This document shows, piece by piece, positions 11,571 to 23,958 of a stretch of 64,000 bases of DNA; the first letter of the stretch is position 1, and each line of letters begins with the position of its first letter. Origin of the DNA: Hofstenia miamia. Taxonomy: Eukaryota; Xenacoelomorpha; Acoela; Hofsteniidae. The notes beneath the pieces are model-generated. The model was not told the origin of the DNA. It ran no database searches and was given only the letters and a program-made list of their open reading frames with translations. A program made the translations under genes and the position numbers. The stretch spans positions 1,119,538 to 1,183,537 of the forward strand of contig CABFPE010000078.1 of the NCBI GenBank assembly GCA_900660155.1, written 5' to 3'.

Positions 11571-14500
11571 CGCCTATTCATTGATTTTTAGAGACTGCAA
11601 CATGTAGAGAAAATGCTAAGCAGCTAAAACGTGCTATTGAACATTTTTTATTGACTTCATTCTTTTCAATTTAGTTTTGCGAAGTATGTACAATAATTGT
11701 TTAAAGGTTCAACAATAATTGCAATAATTGCAATAATTTATTTTATTGATTTATCAAAAACAATAATCATTGTTACCCAAGAATAATATTTATAATTTTT
11801 ATTTCCAATCTGACTGTAGTACACATTAATCTATATTGCTTTGATCTATGCATTTAAATGCTTTTAATGCCTAAATCATATTTGGTTTGCCCTAGATATA
11901 TCACACTTGGTTACAAACAGCGTTGTTTGACAACTGATAAGAGAAGAAAAGATTATTAGATGCATTGTTACATACATGTATGTAATGCTTCATTCATTTA
12001 CTACTAATAGAAAAACAGCTATTACACTATTCTCAAGACATTTGAACGCAGTAATATTGAAGTTTAACATGAAACAAAAAATTATTTTATAAATAGAAAA
12101 GCGAATTCATATTCTATACCAAAATACTATAATATTATGCCTTAATCATTTGAATATGGCTTCAGAAGTTTCCAAGGAATGATTTATGGGAATCTTTCCA
12201 CTATCTAATCAAAAGATGGCGTTAAATAGCATATGTGTTCCCATTTCTTCAGATTTCGGTACTATGAATCAATGGATTTTGCAAACTGTGAATATTTTAC
12301 ATTCGTTATTGCTAACATTTTTATTTTATTTTACATGCCTAAATACATCACATGTCAAATAAATCAATGGATGACGAAGTTTCACTTCTGATTGATATTA
12401 TTTTTCTAAAGCACTATTGAAATGTCTGAGAAAAATTCTTTCTCTTAATTAAAAAAGGCGTCTCTGGAACTAATGAAGATAACTTTCTAAAGGATTAGTC
12501 ATAGAAGTTTGAAGTGCATAAATATAAAAAATAATTTAGAATAAATAAGTTAAACAAACCAAAGATTAACGAAAGAAGATTCTCTAATATATTATGGTTT
12601 AGTTGTCAGTTTTTAAAAAAAGTTCATAATTTCTTAAATTGAAGTATTGATACCAATTAATTCAAACAAGACTTAATGGAAAATATTTTTGCAATGTTTA
12701 TTATAGCAGCCTTAATTGAAATTGTTCAAGTTAATAATTTAGGAAGAAATTTCAGAACGTTTTCCATTGCAACTATTTGGCAGATTGATACATATACACA
12801 GCACTGATGTCTCAAACGATATTTCTGAAAAAATTATCTTGTGATAAGACTTCAAGAGTCTATAAATGGATGATGATTCATTGAACATTTTGGATTTAAT
12901 TATATTTTTACATGTAAGAAATGTTCAGTTTTGTTGTTTCCTACAAGTTTTCATGGAATTGGAGTTACTGCTATTGAAATAAGTTGCTATTTTAGAACGA
13001 ATATTATTGAATATTATTTCATTGTTTAGAAAGTCCACAATTACAATTACGCCAGGGACAAAAACAATACATTCTGTTAAATTTTGTCATATGTTTTTGA
13101 GTTAATCGACTACCAATAAATTATAATTGCCACATTCTTGCAATTTTGTTTGATAATTTTCAATTTTATTTCTTTGAATTAATTCAAATACAATACATGT
13201 TTTTATTGAATGTGATGGAAACTAAATTTTAAATACAGAAATCAAGTGTAATGCTTGTAGATTTATTATGGATTTTTTCAACGCTATATTTTTCGCATGT
13301 GTATGCAAGTGTTCAGCAAATGTAAAAAATGATCTCTCTGCGTAATCTCCAATAGTATTCAGATATGAAATTGAACTATATCAAAGCCGTATTATTTCCA
13401 ACGTTAATTAATGAATGCATTATGTCAATCGCTTCCCCCTTAACTAAATTTTGGCGCAAGTTTTATACTTTCTATATTTTTCCAAAGGGCATTTTATTGT
13501 ATCTTCCCAGAAAAAGAAATGGAAGAAATAGAGTGTGAAGAATTCTCAGCAGAAGGTTTCCTGGGTTGCAACCGGTTCACAAAATGTTACCCGGTGATCC
13601 ACGCGACTCTGATAAGATTTGATTAATATGCTTAGCCAGAATTCTATAATGTTAGACTTTCATAATTTCTAATTATAATAAAATGAGAGAACGCCAATCA
13701 AAGACAATGTTTTCACCCTCAGATGCCAACTGTTGCAACAAAGAAGAAGATTTCTCCGGTCGGACCTGTGCTGGTGTATTGTTGAACCTAATAAAGTGTT
13801 TTTACTAAAAATTTTAATTACTCTACAGTTAACAGTAAATGTATTATTAAACATGAGAATTGTTAAGGTCAGTTGCACAGTTAACAACTTGACTCACAAC
13901 TACCTTATGAAAAATCTTCAGAGCTGATTCTACAATCACCATAGGAGCGGAAAGTTCAAATGTGCGAATGGCTTCTTGTCCATGAGTTCATCTCAGCGGA
14001 ACATAATGCAATTATTGGTGTGGCGAGCAGGAGTTTGATCATCCTTAGTGTAATAGATGCCTTCTAGCATTGACTTGAAAAAGGTGTAATATCCTGTGAG
14101 ACACTTCTCTCAAATTTGGAAAAGGCTTAATGAAACAATATTATTTAGTGAACAAAAATGGGATTGTTAAGTGAAATGATGCCAGTGGCTTAGTTTGCCA
14201 AAAATATTACTCATGCTATCCTCAAATATCAGTATAAGTTTTTGAAACTGTAACATAAAGTACAGACTTTATAAAAAATCACCTTAAAGTGTGAAATTTT
14301 GCATGAATGATGTAGATTCTCTTTGATATATGTAGTCCTTCACTCCTGCTTCTTTATGCAGCTTAAAGAGTGACTATAGCATTCTGTAGAGCCGGAATAT
14401 TTTTTTCAAACAATATTTTACAATATGTTTTTGAAAACTATAAACTGACATTAGTTAAAATTTTGGAAGGCCAAATTTCAAGTTCTCAGCAATTTTCTAG

Positions 14501-16476
14501 CTTTCTGTTATATTATATAATATTTATAGAAAATTAATACAAATTATAGACAACCTTTAGGATTGTTCAATTTATCCTGTGTAGATAAACTTCGTTTAAA
14601 ATTAACTCAACTATGAAACCAAGTATTCTTTGTTCTGTTGAACATTTGTTTAAGTTGCCTCTGGAAAAATATAGTAGCGAAACTACTGGAACAATCTCTT
14701 GAATTTTATATTTAAATATATAAAATTTTTTACAATATCTAAGGTAAGTTTAACATCATTTGAGTGTCAGTATTGTTTGAAAATTTTATCTTCAGCAATG
14801 AACCTGAAGCCTACAGTGCCGGTCAACTATGACCCATTGTCTAAATTCAGCCTAAGAACAATTTCTATTTTAAGAACAAATTAATGTATATTCTATGTTG
14901 ATCATAGATAAACTGAGGTGAATATTGATGTCGTCAACGAATGCGTTTTGAAAGCACAGGCCAATTTTATAAGACTTAATTACCCAGAGTTCTTACTCAA
15001 ATTTTACGGAAAAAATACTTTTTTACAGGCCTATTTTTCCTACAATTTATTTTAATCAATAATTTTATTTGTCAAATTACAAATGCGTATGAAAATGTAT
15101 CATAAATTATTATTTAAGGTCAAAAATTTGTAAAGTTCACATTAAATGAATTTCTGAACCTTCTGTCAGGAAGAGATTTAATTTAACTTTTCTCCTTTTC
15201 TTGCAGTCTCTCGTAAATGAAGTAAAATAAAATGAATAAATGGAACAAGAATTAATGTTTTAGCTTTTAATATAATTTATTTTGAGCAGAGAATAACCTT
15301 GTTTTTGCGAGCTGGTTGTCATGATGCGTAATTAGCGGTTGTCAATCAATTGGGAAACTTTGAGTGGAGAATAATCAATGAAACGCAATCTCCAGAGACT
15401 GTAAAGTACGTTAATTAAGTTATTTTTATTAAAATTCAATTCGATAATACTAAAATTCCACGCACTATTTTGTAAACGTTTTTATAAAATAAATACAAAA
15501 TTATGCTTAACAATTCTTATATTAGAAATTGCCCGGGAGAATGCCAGAACTCTATGGGTTTGTGTTTTATAATTGGCATTCTACTCCTTGGAAATAATGT
15601 CTATAGATACCTTAGATGTTAATAAAATTTCAATTTTCAGATTGTATTAAACAGTTGTAATATAAATAGAATACGGTTAGTGCAAGAGGTCATACATGGT
15701 TCAATTTGCATTGCATGTTATCGAAAACTAAAAAAACTGGAAATTCAAGTACTTGAATAACATCAACAAATGCCATAGAAACAAGCTTAACATCACGAAA
15801 CGGGAAACAGGAAGTGCAATATAACAAATTTCTCTTTTTGTTGAGTACATGTAATAACGAGGTTAATGAAAAATTAGGTCTTCTTTAATACATCGCCCGA
15901 CTAGAGTTTGTCAATTTAGTTACAGTTTTAGCTTGCGTTAAAAAACAAGTGTGTCGTTGCTGTGTGGAGAGAAAGCCATGAGTTGTAACATTATGCCATG
16001 TATTTGGCTTGAATACATAATTAAGATCGCGAGACATACAGGATATAAGTAAAAATGGCTCTTCTGATAAAATTAAATTGGATGTTACAAATCTTAAAAT
16101 TTGGGAAATGTTCTGAATTTATTAAAATTAATTCCTAAGCTATCAAATTTTCTTTTCTTGCTTACTTTACTTTCTTTTTCTCACTAACCGTAATAATCAT
16201 TTTTTGCAAAAAGGGGAAGCCTATGCGACGGGATGAAAGGCAATATCGTATTTAAAATGAACAGATGTTTAAAACTTTAAAAGTGTTTAACAATAAAAAA
16301 CAATTTATGTTTTATTCTGAGCTGGATAATCGGGTTAAATTATAGAATCCCAGCGCTAATATCCAAGACTTTGAGCCTCCTCGACTCAAACTCATAAACC
16401 CTGACACATGGCGGCGCATTTTCACATTTTGTCGCTGCTTGTTATTATTAAAGCATTGATTGTAACTACTTGGACA

Positions 16477-16719
16477 CTGAGTGTACGCAGGATTTTCTCA
16501 AGCTGTCATCTTAGTCATGATGAAGGGAGGGACCAATAGCGCGGCGAAGTCTTGAGTAAAATTTTTCAACATAGAAAAAATATACCCTAAGAATGCATTT
16601 CACGAGCTTAGCTTATCATTTTTTATTCTTTTGGAAAATGTTTTGATTTAGCCAATCAAAATCTATTTTGGAAGCTTGACGGGGGATTTTTGCCTTGTAC
16701 CCCCCTTGCGTAGTCACTC
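16477..16719 (-). mobile_element. Reverse-strand copy of the CAGTGGCGTACCC hAT-type MITE
   Basis: The left end CTGAGTGTACGCAGGATTTT and the right end CCTTGCGTAGTCACTC are the family ends in reverse. The interior has the inverse of the CCCCCGTCAAGCTTCCAAAA and GTGAAATGCATT blocks. The flanking octamers CTTGGACA and AATGGACA agree at 6 of 8 positions, consistent with an aged 8-bp target duplication. Confidence 0.75.
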
Positions 16720-18643
16720 AATGGACATAAATTTTACAATAAGTAAGATGCTTTAACATTTACCTGCTTATGTACTTTTAAAAAACTCTAACCGTTTTTT
16801 TCACACTCTCAATCAATTTTATCTAATTATGTGCTTTGTGGCAGATGTGCCACGGGGAGGTTCTTGCAAATATGTCATTTTTAAAGTTTTAGGAAAAGTT
16901 CAAGTCAAAAATCCAGAGCAGAGATTAAATTCCAAAAATATGGAAAGTGTGTTAAAAAAAAGACGCCTCTATATGTTCAAACGCAATATTGATAACTTGT
17001 ATTAAAGTGTAGTGTTGTGCGTGAAATACGTGAAATAATTAACTGTTTCATTGAAAATTCGTATTTTTAAAAAAGTTTTGAATTCTTTCCATTCCTAATT
17101 TTCATGTAATCAGGAGGTCGAAAGTTTATGAGGGCAATAATTAAGTTTAATTTCTGTCGTTTTGTTTAGATAGACAGAACACCCAAAGCTATTAAGGCAC
17201 CGCCGACCGCATTTGCAACATGAGCCTAAATGATTCTAAGAAATATCGTGATTTAAGAAGATCATTTCAAATTTTGGACATCTGTTTAATTTATAAGTTA
17301 TAAGGGCGTAAAGTTTTTTCAAGAAATCAAAAAACATTTAAAAATAACATCCAAGTAGTTTTAATGTTAAAATAAGTGATGTGACACTATGTAAGATTTT
17401 TTCGGCTCTTTAGTGGATAGATTCATTACTTTTATGATATACTTATAGTAGGAATGACTAAATCAGCTCGTCAAACAATAAAATTGTCACAAATGTAATC
17501 TTTTAAAAGCAATCATAAAATATATAATTTGTAAACCCACTTGACTATGTATTTTACAATAATTATCTTAAAACTTGAGACAAATACAATCTTTTTCTCA
17601 AAATTCAGATTCCCAGCCTACCCAAATTTTCTGAAGCTTAAAAATGAACAAACAAGGGCTCAATTATGCTTTTTCTATAGGAATTAATGCAGTAATATTT
17701 CATTTCACCAATTTATAAATATCATACAAAATTTCAAATCAAACAAAAATCAATAAAATATTGTCTGTTTAAACCATGACCAAATGCACTACAATATTGA
17801 AAACTATGCCAAAATCAAGTATTTATATTGTGGTTAACAAAAGATTTAGAAATTTTGATTTGAAAATGTCCATCAGGTGCAAAGATAATTCAGATGGCAT
17901 TCCTTTGCTGATGTACATCAGAATATGTTCTTGCAAATTATTTTTTAATTAGATTAGTCAGATTAATTAATTCTATGGTAATTAAAACACATTTAAAAGT
18001 ATAAAATAATAAAAATTGTAATATGGTAATTTTAACCTAGACATAAAGGTTTTATAACAAGACAAAAAACTGTAAACTAACTAATGCTTGCGGAGGAAAT
18101 ATGTAGGACTTTTCAAATGCAATACGTTATATTAGCATACGTAATTTCCAAATTAGCAGAGTCTGCACGAATAGATTTACTGCCATAACTTGATTAATAT
18201 TTTAACACGGAGCGGACAATATTGAGTTAATATTGTATTCACATGTTAAAAATAAGTGATTAATAATGCAAACGTAGAGATATATTCCTTTTTCGTTTAG
18301 AAAAAATGTTACTTAGGCGTCATGCTATGTTTATTATTATTTAGTTTCAAAATATTTTTAGTAATTTTTATAATGTGTTTGAAATTCTCTTGAAATGATT
18401 ATCACCTTGAAATTACCCTTCTAACCGTTACTCACTTGTTCTGCTTTCTATTACCTCATGAAGCTAATCATTATCTATAGAACGTTCATTAACATGTATG
18501 TATAACATGGGTGTATAGTAAAACCTGATATTTTCCAGGTGCTTTTTGAAATCAATTAAAAAGACTTATAAAGACTTAAGTCATACTCCTCCAAATTGAT
18601 TTTCTGGTTACACCACTGACTATATATATTTTCAATTATAAAA
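16720..18643. other. AT-rich stretch, nothing recognised
   Basis: No gene, RNA or repeat structure recognised. Confidence 0.5.
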
Positions 18644-19342
18644 CAGGGATGGAAGTGGGGCAAATTTTTGTGAACTGCCCTGCCCCGCCCACAGAATTTG
18701 TGCCCTGCCCCACTTACACGTGTTGAAATCTGCCCCACATTGCCCCACGTTTTGTATTCTACCGCCCTAAATGGGCCTACTAAAAATTCTGCTCCAAAAC
18801 AACTTACCATATTTTAGTGCCCATATTTGTTTTATGACAATTTTCATTGCGGCGCACCACCACTCAAATATTTTGAATCCTTACTTCCTACAAGATACAG
18901 AATCATTTTTTTAAATGTCAATTTTTAATTTGCCAATGCAATTCAATGATAGTATTTATAGCAAAATGATAATTAATTTTAACTCTATAAAGCTTTTTAT
19001 AAAGCTAATAGTTTATATAATACATTTATACAAGAACAATTGCAGTCCTTCCAATGTAGTTGCAAATGCTACAAATCAGATCTTGCTGATATCATTGAAT
19101 GCAAACAAATTTACCAATAGCTAAAAATGCGTGGTAATTAATTTTTCCAAGTGCGATTAAATTTTCAGGAAAATCAATTTCTTAAGCAGAAAGTCTTGAT
19201 GCAAAAAAATTTTTTACAATTTCTAAATTTGGCAATCTTTTAATTCAATCTTTCTTAACTAAAAAACGTTTTGTCCCAATTTTGCCCNACCTGCCCTGCC
19301 CCACCCTACCCCATGGGTCAACCCGCCCCACTTCCATCTCTG
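18644..19342. mobile_element. Non-autonomous hAT-like element, 0.7 kb
   Basis: The left end reads CAGGGATGGAAGTGGGGCAA. The right end, inverted, reads CAGAGATGGAAGTGGGGCGG, an 18-bp inverted repeat with one mismatch. The flanking octamers TTATAAAA (18636-18643) and TAATAAAA (19343-19350) match at 7 of 8 positions, as expected for the 8-bp hAT duplication. Both subterminal regions carry repeated TGCCC/GCCCC tracts, a usual hAT trait. There is no transposase frame. One undetermined base lies at 19288. Confidence 0.8.
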
Positions 19343-20657
19343 TAATAAAATGAAGTACAATATTTCAATCTTTTCAAATTTTAATCAAAACCACGAATTG
19401 AGAGATTGTTTCACCATTCACGTTTTCTGTTTGTCTGTTTGTTATCTCTGACAATGTTTTGCTGTTTTCTATGCTGTCTGCTAGTTTTGTTTATATCCTA
19501 TTTAACAGTAATAACCTTTGGAAAATTTACTATTAGATAACCGTAGTGGCGTAAGCGTAAATATATTAACAGTTTGACTTAAAATAATTTATTTAAAAAT
19601 ATAACTTAGCACATGTGGCTATAATGGATATAATATAAGTAAGGCCATACAATTTGTATATTTTACAATTCCTAGACCGTACAATATTTTCAAGCAAAAA
19701 TTTTCTTCTACAATCAGTAATTACAAGACAAAGATGCCAGTAGAGAGGCTAAAAAGGAATTCCACATTGAATTTTGTAAATTCTGTTATTGACCACTAAT
19801 TTACTGATTTTTTGAGATTTTTTCCAGAATTGTCCTCGTTGATGATAAATATTTTAAGACTTAATTTATGTTAATAAAAAGGAGCGCTGAATCTGCCAAC
19901 TTTTATCTTGATGACTGTTTAATTAATGTTTTGCGTTTATATCAAGTTCACTGGGTATATCCCAACGGGATCATTCTTCTAACAGCAAAGAGCAGTGTGA
20001 TGACAGGAAAAAATTTTCAAGAAACTACTTCAGTAACAACATATTGTCCCAAGTGGAAAACGGCCCGTTTTACTTGGGCCCGTAACTCTTATTCCGATAA
20101 TCAGTATGTTAGCAAAAGCAGGATCAAGCCACTAGAAAAGTAGAAAATTTATGGAAAAACAAAAAAATCATAACAAAATTAGGATTCATTGAATACTAAT
20201 TGCAAAATAGCCGCTACCCAGCTCGTAGCCGTGGATCGGATCAGCTCGCAGCTCGGCCCTCTTCCATTTTTGAAATACCCTATATGATATAATTGTAATA
20301 TTATGCATCAAGAAGGAATTTAGCACTCTTTCATCCCGAATACAATTCGTTAATGCTTTATGGAAATTGTTATTAAATTCTAGTTCAAAGGTTCTTTCAT
20401 AAAAATAATAATGCTATTCTAGATCATTCTTATTGGACCCCTTCTATTAGAATTTTAGAAATACTGCAACTCAGACTAAGAGTTGACCTAAATATAATAA
20501 CCAGTATAGATATAAGTTTGAATTTTAACATTACCCTAACATCTGTGGTGGCGAGGTGTGTGCCTATTAATTTCCTTTTCTTTGTATTTTGTACTGTACA
20601 ACTCCGAACTGTGATTACAGCAGAGTTCAAACCGGCTGAAAGTTTAGGTAGCATTGA
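19343..20657. other. AT-rich stretch with one hairpin
   Basis: No gene recognised. A hairpin lies at 20048-20078 (CCCAAGT and AAAACG pairing with CGTTTT and ACTTGGG), and a GC-richer block with repeated AGCTCG lies near 20218-20262. Both may be edges of old transposons; neither could be classified. Confidence 0.45.
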
Positions 20658-20896
20658 CAGTGGCGTACCCAGGGGGGGACATGGTGGAATGTCCCCCCGT
20701 CAGGTTTCCAAATTTAATTTTGATTGAATAAATCAAAAAAATTTTTCGTAAAAACTGAAAAATTTAAAATCTAGGATCGTGAAATGCATTTTAGGGTCTA
20801 TTTTCTTAATATTTTCAAAAATTTTCGCGGGGCTTCGCCCCGCATTGGGTAATGATGATGATGTCCCCCCGTCATAAAATCCTGGGTACGCCCCTG
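20658..20896 (+). mobile_element. Complete hAT-type MITE with perfect 8-bp target duplication
   Basis: The left end CAGTGGCGTACCCAGG and the right end CCTGGGTACGCCCCTG are inverted repeats of about 16 bp with one mismatch. The octamer AGCATTGA lies on both sides (20650-20657 and 20897-20904), a perfect 8-bp duplication, the hallmark of hAT insertion. The 239-bp interior has no coding capacity. It includes CCCCCCGTCAGG/ATGTCCCCCCGTCA blocks and GGGGCTTCGCCCCGC, a perfect short hairpin. It is the best-preserved of six copies here and serves as the reference copy. Confidence 0.9.
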
Positions 20897-20904
20897 AGCA
20901 TTGA

Positions 20905-22379
20905 TAACATCGACTGGTAAATTTCAGTTGAAATGTTTATTTACTCTATAAATGCATACATATTTGAGATAAGCGCGGAGCGGTAATGCCGCAATGAGGT
21001 GTACCGCGATTTACACAATTGCGGTGTTTAGCGGTAGAATTAAAACAACTGGTGGCATAAAAGTGATACAGATGACGTGTTTTGTATTCAGATTTAAAAT
21101 TTTTAAGTATATCTCAAAAAACTGCTTTTGAAGAAAAACTAAGAGATTTCACATAAGAATTGTTAAAACTTATTTTTACATATTTCATGGAAAATATGAT
21201 ACTACCCTAATAAAATTGAACGAAATGACAAAATACCTAAGAATATATCTTTTAGATTTTCTACGAATGATCCGTAACCCTAAAAAATTCAGAAATATCT
21301 ATCTTTTCTCACGAAGATAAAAATCGCCCTTGGTGCGGCATACAATGAGCTGTTTACATCTAGGAAATTTTATAGTGCAATACAAAGAGGTGTAACGAGG
21401 GCTACTATATTTCTAGCAAAGTACAATTTGGATATTTTCTATATATCAACTCATAACTTTAATCAGTTTTTCCACTTCCAATGGATTTAAATTGTGTAGA
21501 TTTTAGAGGGTTTAGTTAGTATAGGTTGGTATAATAGCATTATCAATCATAATTATGGTTTACATATCTGTGGCATTTAACCTTTATAATGAAAACAAAT
21601 TACTGAGTACACAACTAATCATATGCATATTTTTCCACCAATCTCAAACTCCTCAAGTAGAATGTGTCTAACTTATCAACTGCTATTTACGTTTCAATGT
21701 TTTCACAACCGAAAACCTTTCAGATTTGTCCCATCTCTGGATTACAGTATGTGTTCATCTGCCCTAAGGAAATATATAGTCCATTACAATGGGACGTTTT
21801 TCTTTCTACAAGATGACCTTGAACAAAACCAAATTTTAATATAAATTTGCACGATCATTTACGAAACTCCCTAAGAAATGAAAACATTTGTTTAAGATTA
21901 ACACGTACAAATATGCGATTTTAATCACGTCGTTTTGAGAATACAACTAACAGCAACATACATTAATTCTTCATTACAACAATGTATTTGCTCTTTGAGA
22001 ACGAAATTGGGAATGGATTTAATTAAAAGAAAGGAGAACATCGAATACAGGAAGTTACTTTACGTCTTTATTGAATTAAGTTTTTAATGCTGGCAAATAC
22101 TTTTCCTTTAATTATTTTGAACTCAACGCATTCTGCTTTTCATCTTTGGCATTTACAGAAACCTTGTTAAGTTCATTAGTTGTAGTAGATCACAGCTAAC
22201 TTAAATCAATTTAAGCTGACTGGGGTGGATGAATTTTAACATCCCTATTTAGCCTTACTAGATTTTTTGTTAACTAAAGAAATTGAAGTTCACTATTTGA
22301 AAAGAACGAAGTCTTCAGGTTTACAATGATCTTAAATTTGTTTAACTTTAAACTGTCCGGGGATCTTTGGAAATTTATG
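20905..22379. other. AT-rich stretch, no gene recognised
   Basis: Near 20970-21042 there is a GC-richer block with several GCGGT/ACCGC words (for example GAGCGGTAATGCCGCAATGA) that may be a transposon end. Otherwise nothing recognised. Confidence 0.45.
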
Positions 22380-22725
22380 TGACCTCTGAATTTGCATACA
22401 GCACGCCTCAATTGATTGGAATATCTTAGCACATATCAAGAAACAGTCAAAGATATTTTTTGCTTTCTGGTCTCAAAGCCGTATAAATGCATGAACATTA
22501 GGCATGGAGAGAATATAAACATCTTTCAAAAATTCGAATTTCCCGGGAAAATAGTTGTTCTTTTCAACAACTTCAGCCACAGTATTACGTTTTAATTGAA
22601 ATTTTCAACATTGAATTAAAGCATGTTCCCCAATAGACCTGTCCGTGCCTCACGATTTTCAAGTTTGCTAATAGGCTCGGAGAATATTATTTGAAAATGG
22701 GAAAAAGTGGATTGTCAATTTTAAT
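22380..22725 (+). repeat. Dispersed repeat copy (partner of 55430-55765)
   Basis: It shares a colinear series of blocks with 55430-55765: GGAATATCTT-GCACATAT, ACAGTCAAAG, GCATGGAGAGAAT, TTTCAAAAATTCGAA, GCCACAG, TTTTCAACATTG-ATTAA, ATGTTCCCCAATAGA, GATTTTCAA, and AATAGGCT(C/T)GGAGAA. Both copies have the same orientation. No coding capacity and no defined TIR. The type (SINE, LINE tail, or DNA element) is unresolved. Confidence 0.7.
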
Positions 22726-22728
22726 AAA

Positions 22729-23104
22729 TGGTTCTCAACTTCTTTTTACCCATGGACCCATTTTCCTATTAACTTTTTGCTGACCCCTCTCCCCCCTCCG
22801 CAATAGTAGAGGAGTTGTTAATATTAAAGATATAGCTAATGATTATGTTTTATTTGAAGGAAAACTAAACTAAAATATCGTTTTTTTCTACTACTTATTG
22901 CTATGAAAGAGAAATTCCATTCTCAGTAATGAAAACCGTTGTGAATTATACTGTTTAAATTCAAACTTGCTTGTACGCAGAATTTCAGTTGTGATCAACT
23001 TGACTGATAAAAATATTTAAAAATAGACCCCGGAAATATATCTCATCATCCTAATTTTAATAGTTTTTTATTTTTTTTCAAAAAAAAATTTGGTTAAGAA
23101 ATCA
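22729..23104. mobile_element. Possible hAT-type MITE with GGTTCTCAAC end
   Basis: The left end carries TGGTTCTCAACTTCTTTTTA followed by CCCATGGACCCATTTT, closely resembling the widespread hAT end G-G-T-T-C-T-C-A-A-C with a poly-T stretch. The right end near 23080-23104 inverts to GATTTCTTAACCAAATTTTT, a loosely matching partner. No clear 8-bp duplication was seen. Confidence 0.4.
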
Positions 23105-23906
23105 AAATCAATGTTGAAAAACTGACCGGCAGAACATTCGATTATATTCCTCTTGCGCACACCACTGGTTTCTTTCGTTGGGATTCGGATACCATTCGAA
23201 ACATTTCTTTGAAGCTCCTTATTGGCTTTTGCCCTATTATATTTTGCAGTAATTATTTGATAAAATTTTTTAGTAGCTTATTTTGGCTAATTTCTGAAGT
23301 TTAACTAAGTTTCGGTTTTTTGATATTTTGAAAATTTAGAATATTGGGTAGAAAGAAACATCTTCGGATTACAATCGAATGTGAAATATGTTCCCACTGC
23401 CCAATAATTACACACTAATAATAATTCAAATGATGGCAAGTTGCAAAACGTAGCTAAAGGTATTTTGTGTCAGCTTAATACGAAGTGATCCCCAATCCTT
23501 CTGTTATCAGGAGTTGAAGTCAGAGGTAAACCTGTGCTGGTCTGGGGTTAGACTAAGCATTTGGAAAAGATAGGATGAAATTGAAAAAATAAACTACAGT
23601 TTTAGTGAATGCTATATAATTTTTTAATGTTTTGAAATTGTATATTAGCATCACATACTTATGAAGAACTGAATTAAGTATTTTCAATTCAATGCCCAGA
23701 TTTTATTGATAGTTTCTATTCTAAGATACCTTACTTTGATCTAGCAAGCCGCAAAACTGTAGAAAACTTCTTAAAAAATCTAATGAAAATATGCCGAATT
23801 GGAATTAAGTCTGTTGGAGAGGATTCAGGCTGGGCAGGGTTTGGCCTAAATTTTTTGATTAGATTTATTAAAGTCTAAGAAGATAAGAAATTTCTAGAGA
23901 TCACTC
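23105..23906. other. Stretch without recognised features
   Basis: Nothing identified between the possible MITE and the LINE tail. Confidence 0.45.
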
Positions 23907-23919
23907 TACTACTACTACT
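23907..23919 (-). repeat. LINE 3' tail (TAG)n
   Basis: Four to five TAG units ending the LINE on the reverse strand. Short 3-8 bp repeat tails instead of poly(A) are typical of CR1/L2-type elements. Confidence 0.75.
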
Positions 23920-23926
23920 AAAAGAC

Positions 23927-23932
23927 TTTATT
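23927..23932 (-). terminator. LINE polyadenylation signal AATAAA
   Basis: AATAAA on the reverse strand, about 30 bases after the RT stop and directly before the (TAG)n tail. Confidence 0.75.
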
Positions 23933-23958
23933 TAGTCATGTTACAGACTACAAAATAT

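Larger units (their letters stand above)
8175..16476. other. Long AT-rich stretch with scattered GC-rich blocks, no gene recognised
   Basis: Over 8 kb with no credible coding region; open frames here are under about 100 codons and lack family patterns. GC-rich blocks occur near 9146-9190, 9365-9420, 10010-10080 and 11490-11570. A perfect 18-bp palindrome lies at 11968-11985. Bases 13920-14130 are less AT-biased and could be an old coding remnant, but I could not match them to a family. Confidence 0.5.

Noticed and set aside
11968-11985. Perfect 18-bp palindrome TTACATACATGTATGTAA
   Set aside because: Simple alternating sequence of this length is readily expected by chance in AT-rich DNA; no repeats of it seen.
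20048-20078. Hairpin as a regulatory RNA
   Set aside because: It fits better as part of a degenerate transposon end, with no transcript evidence.
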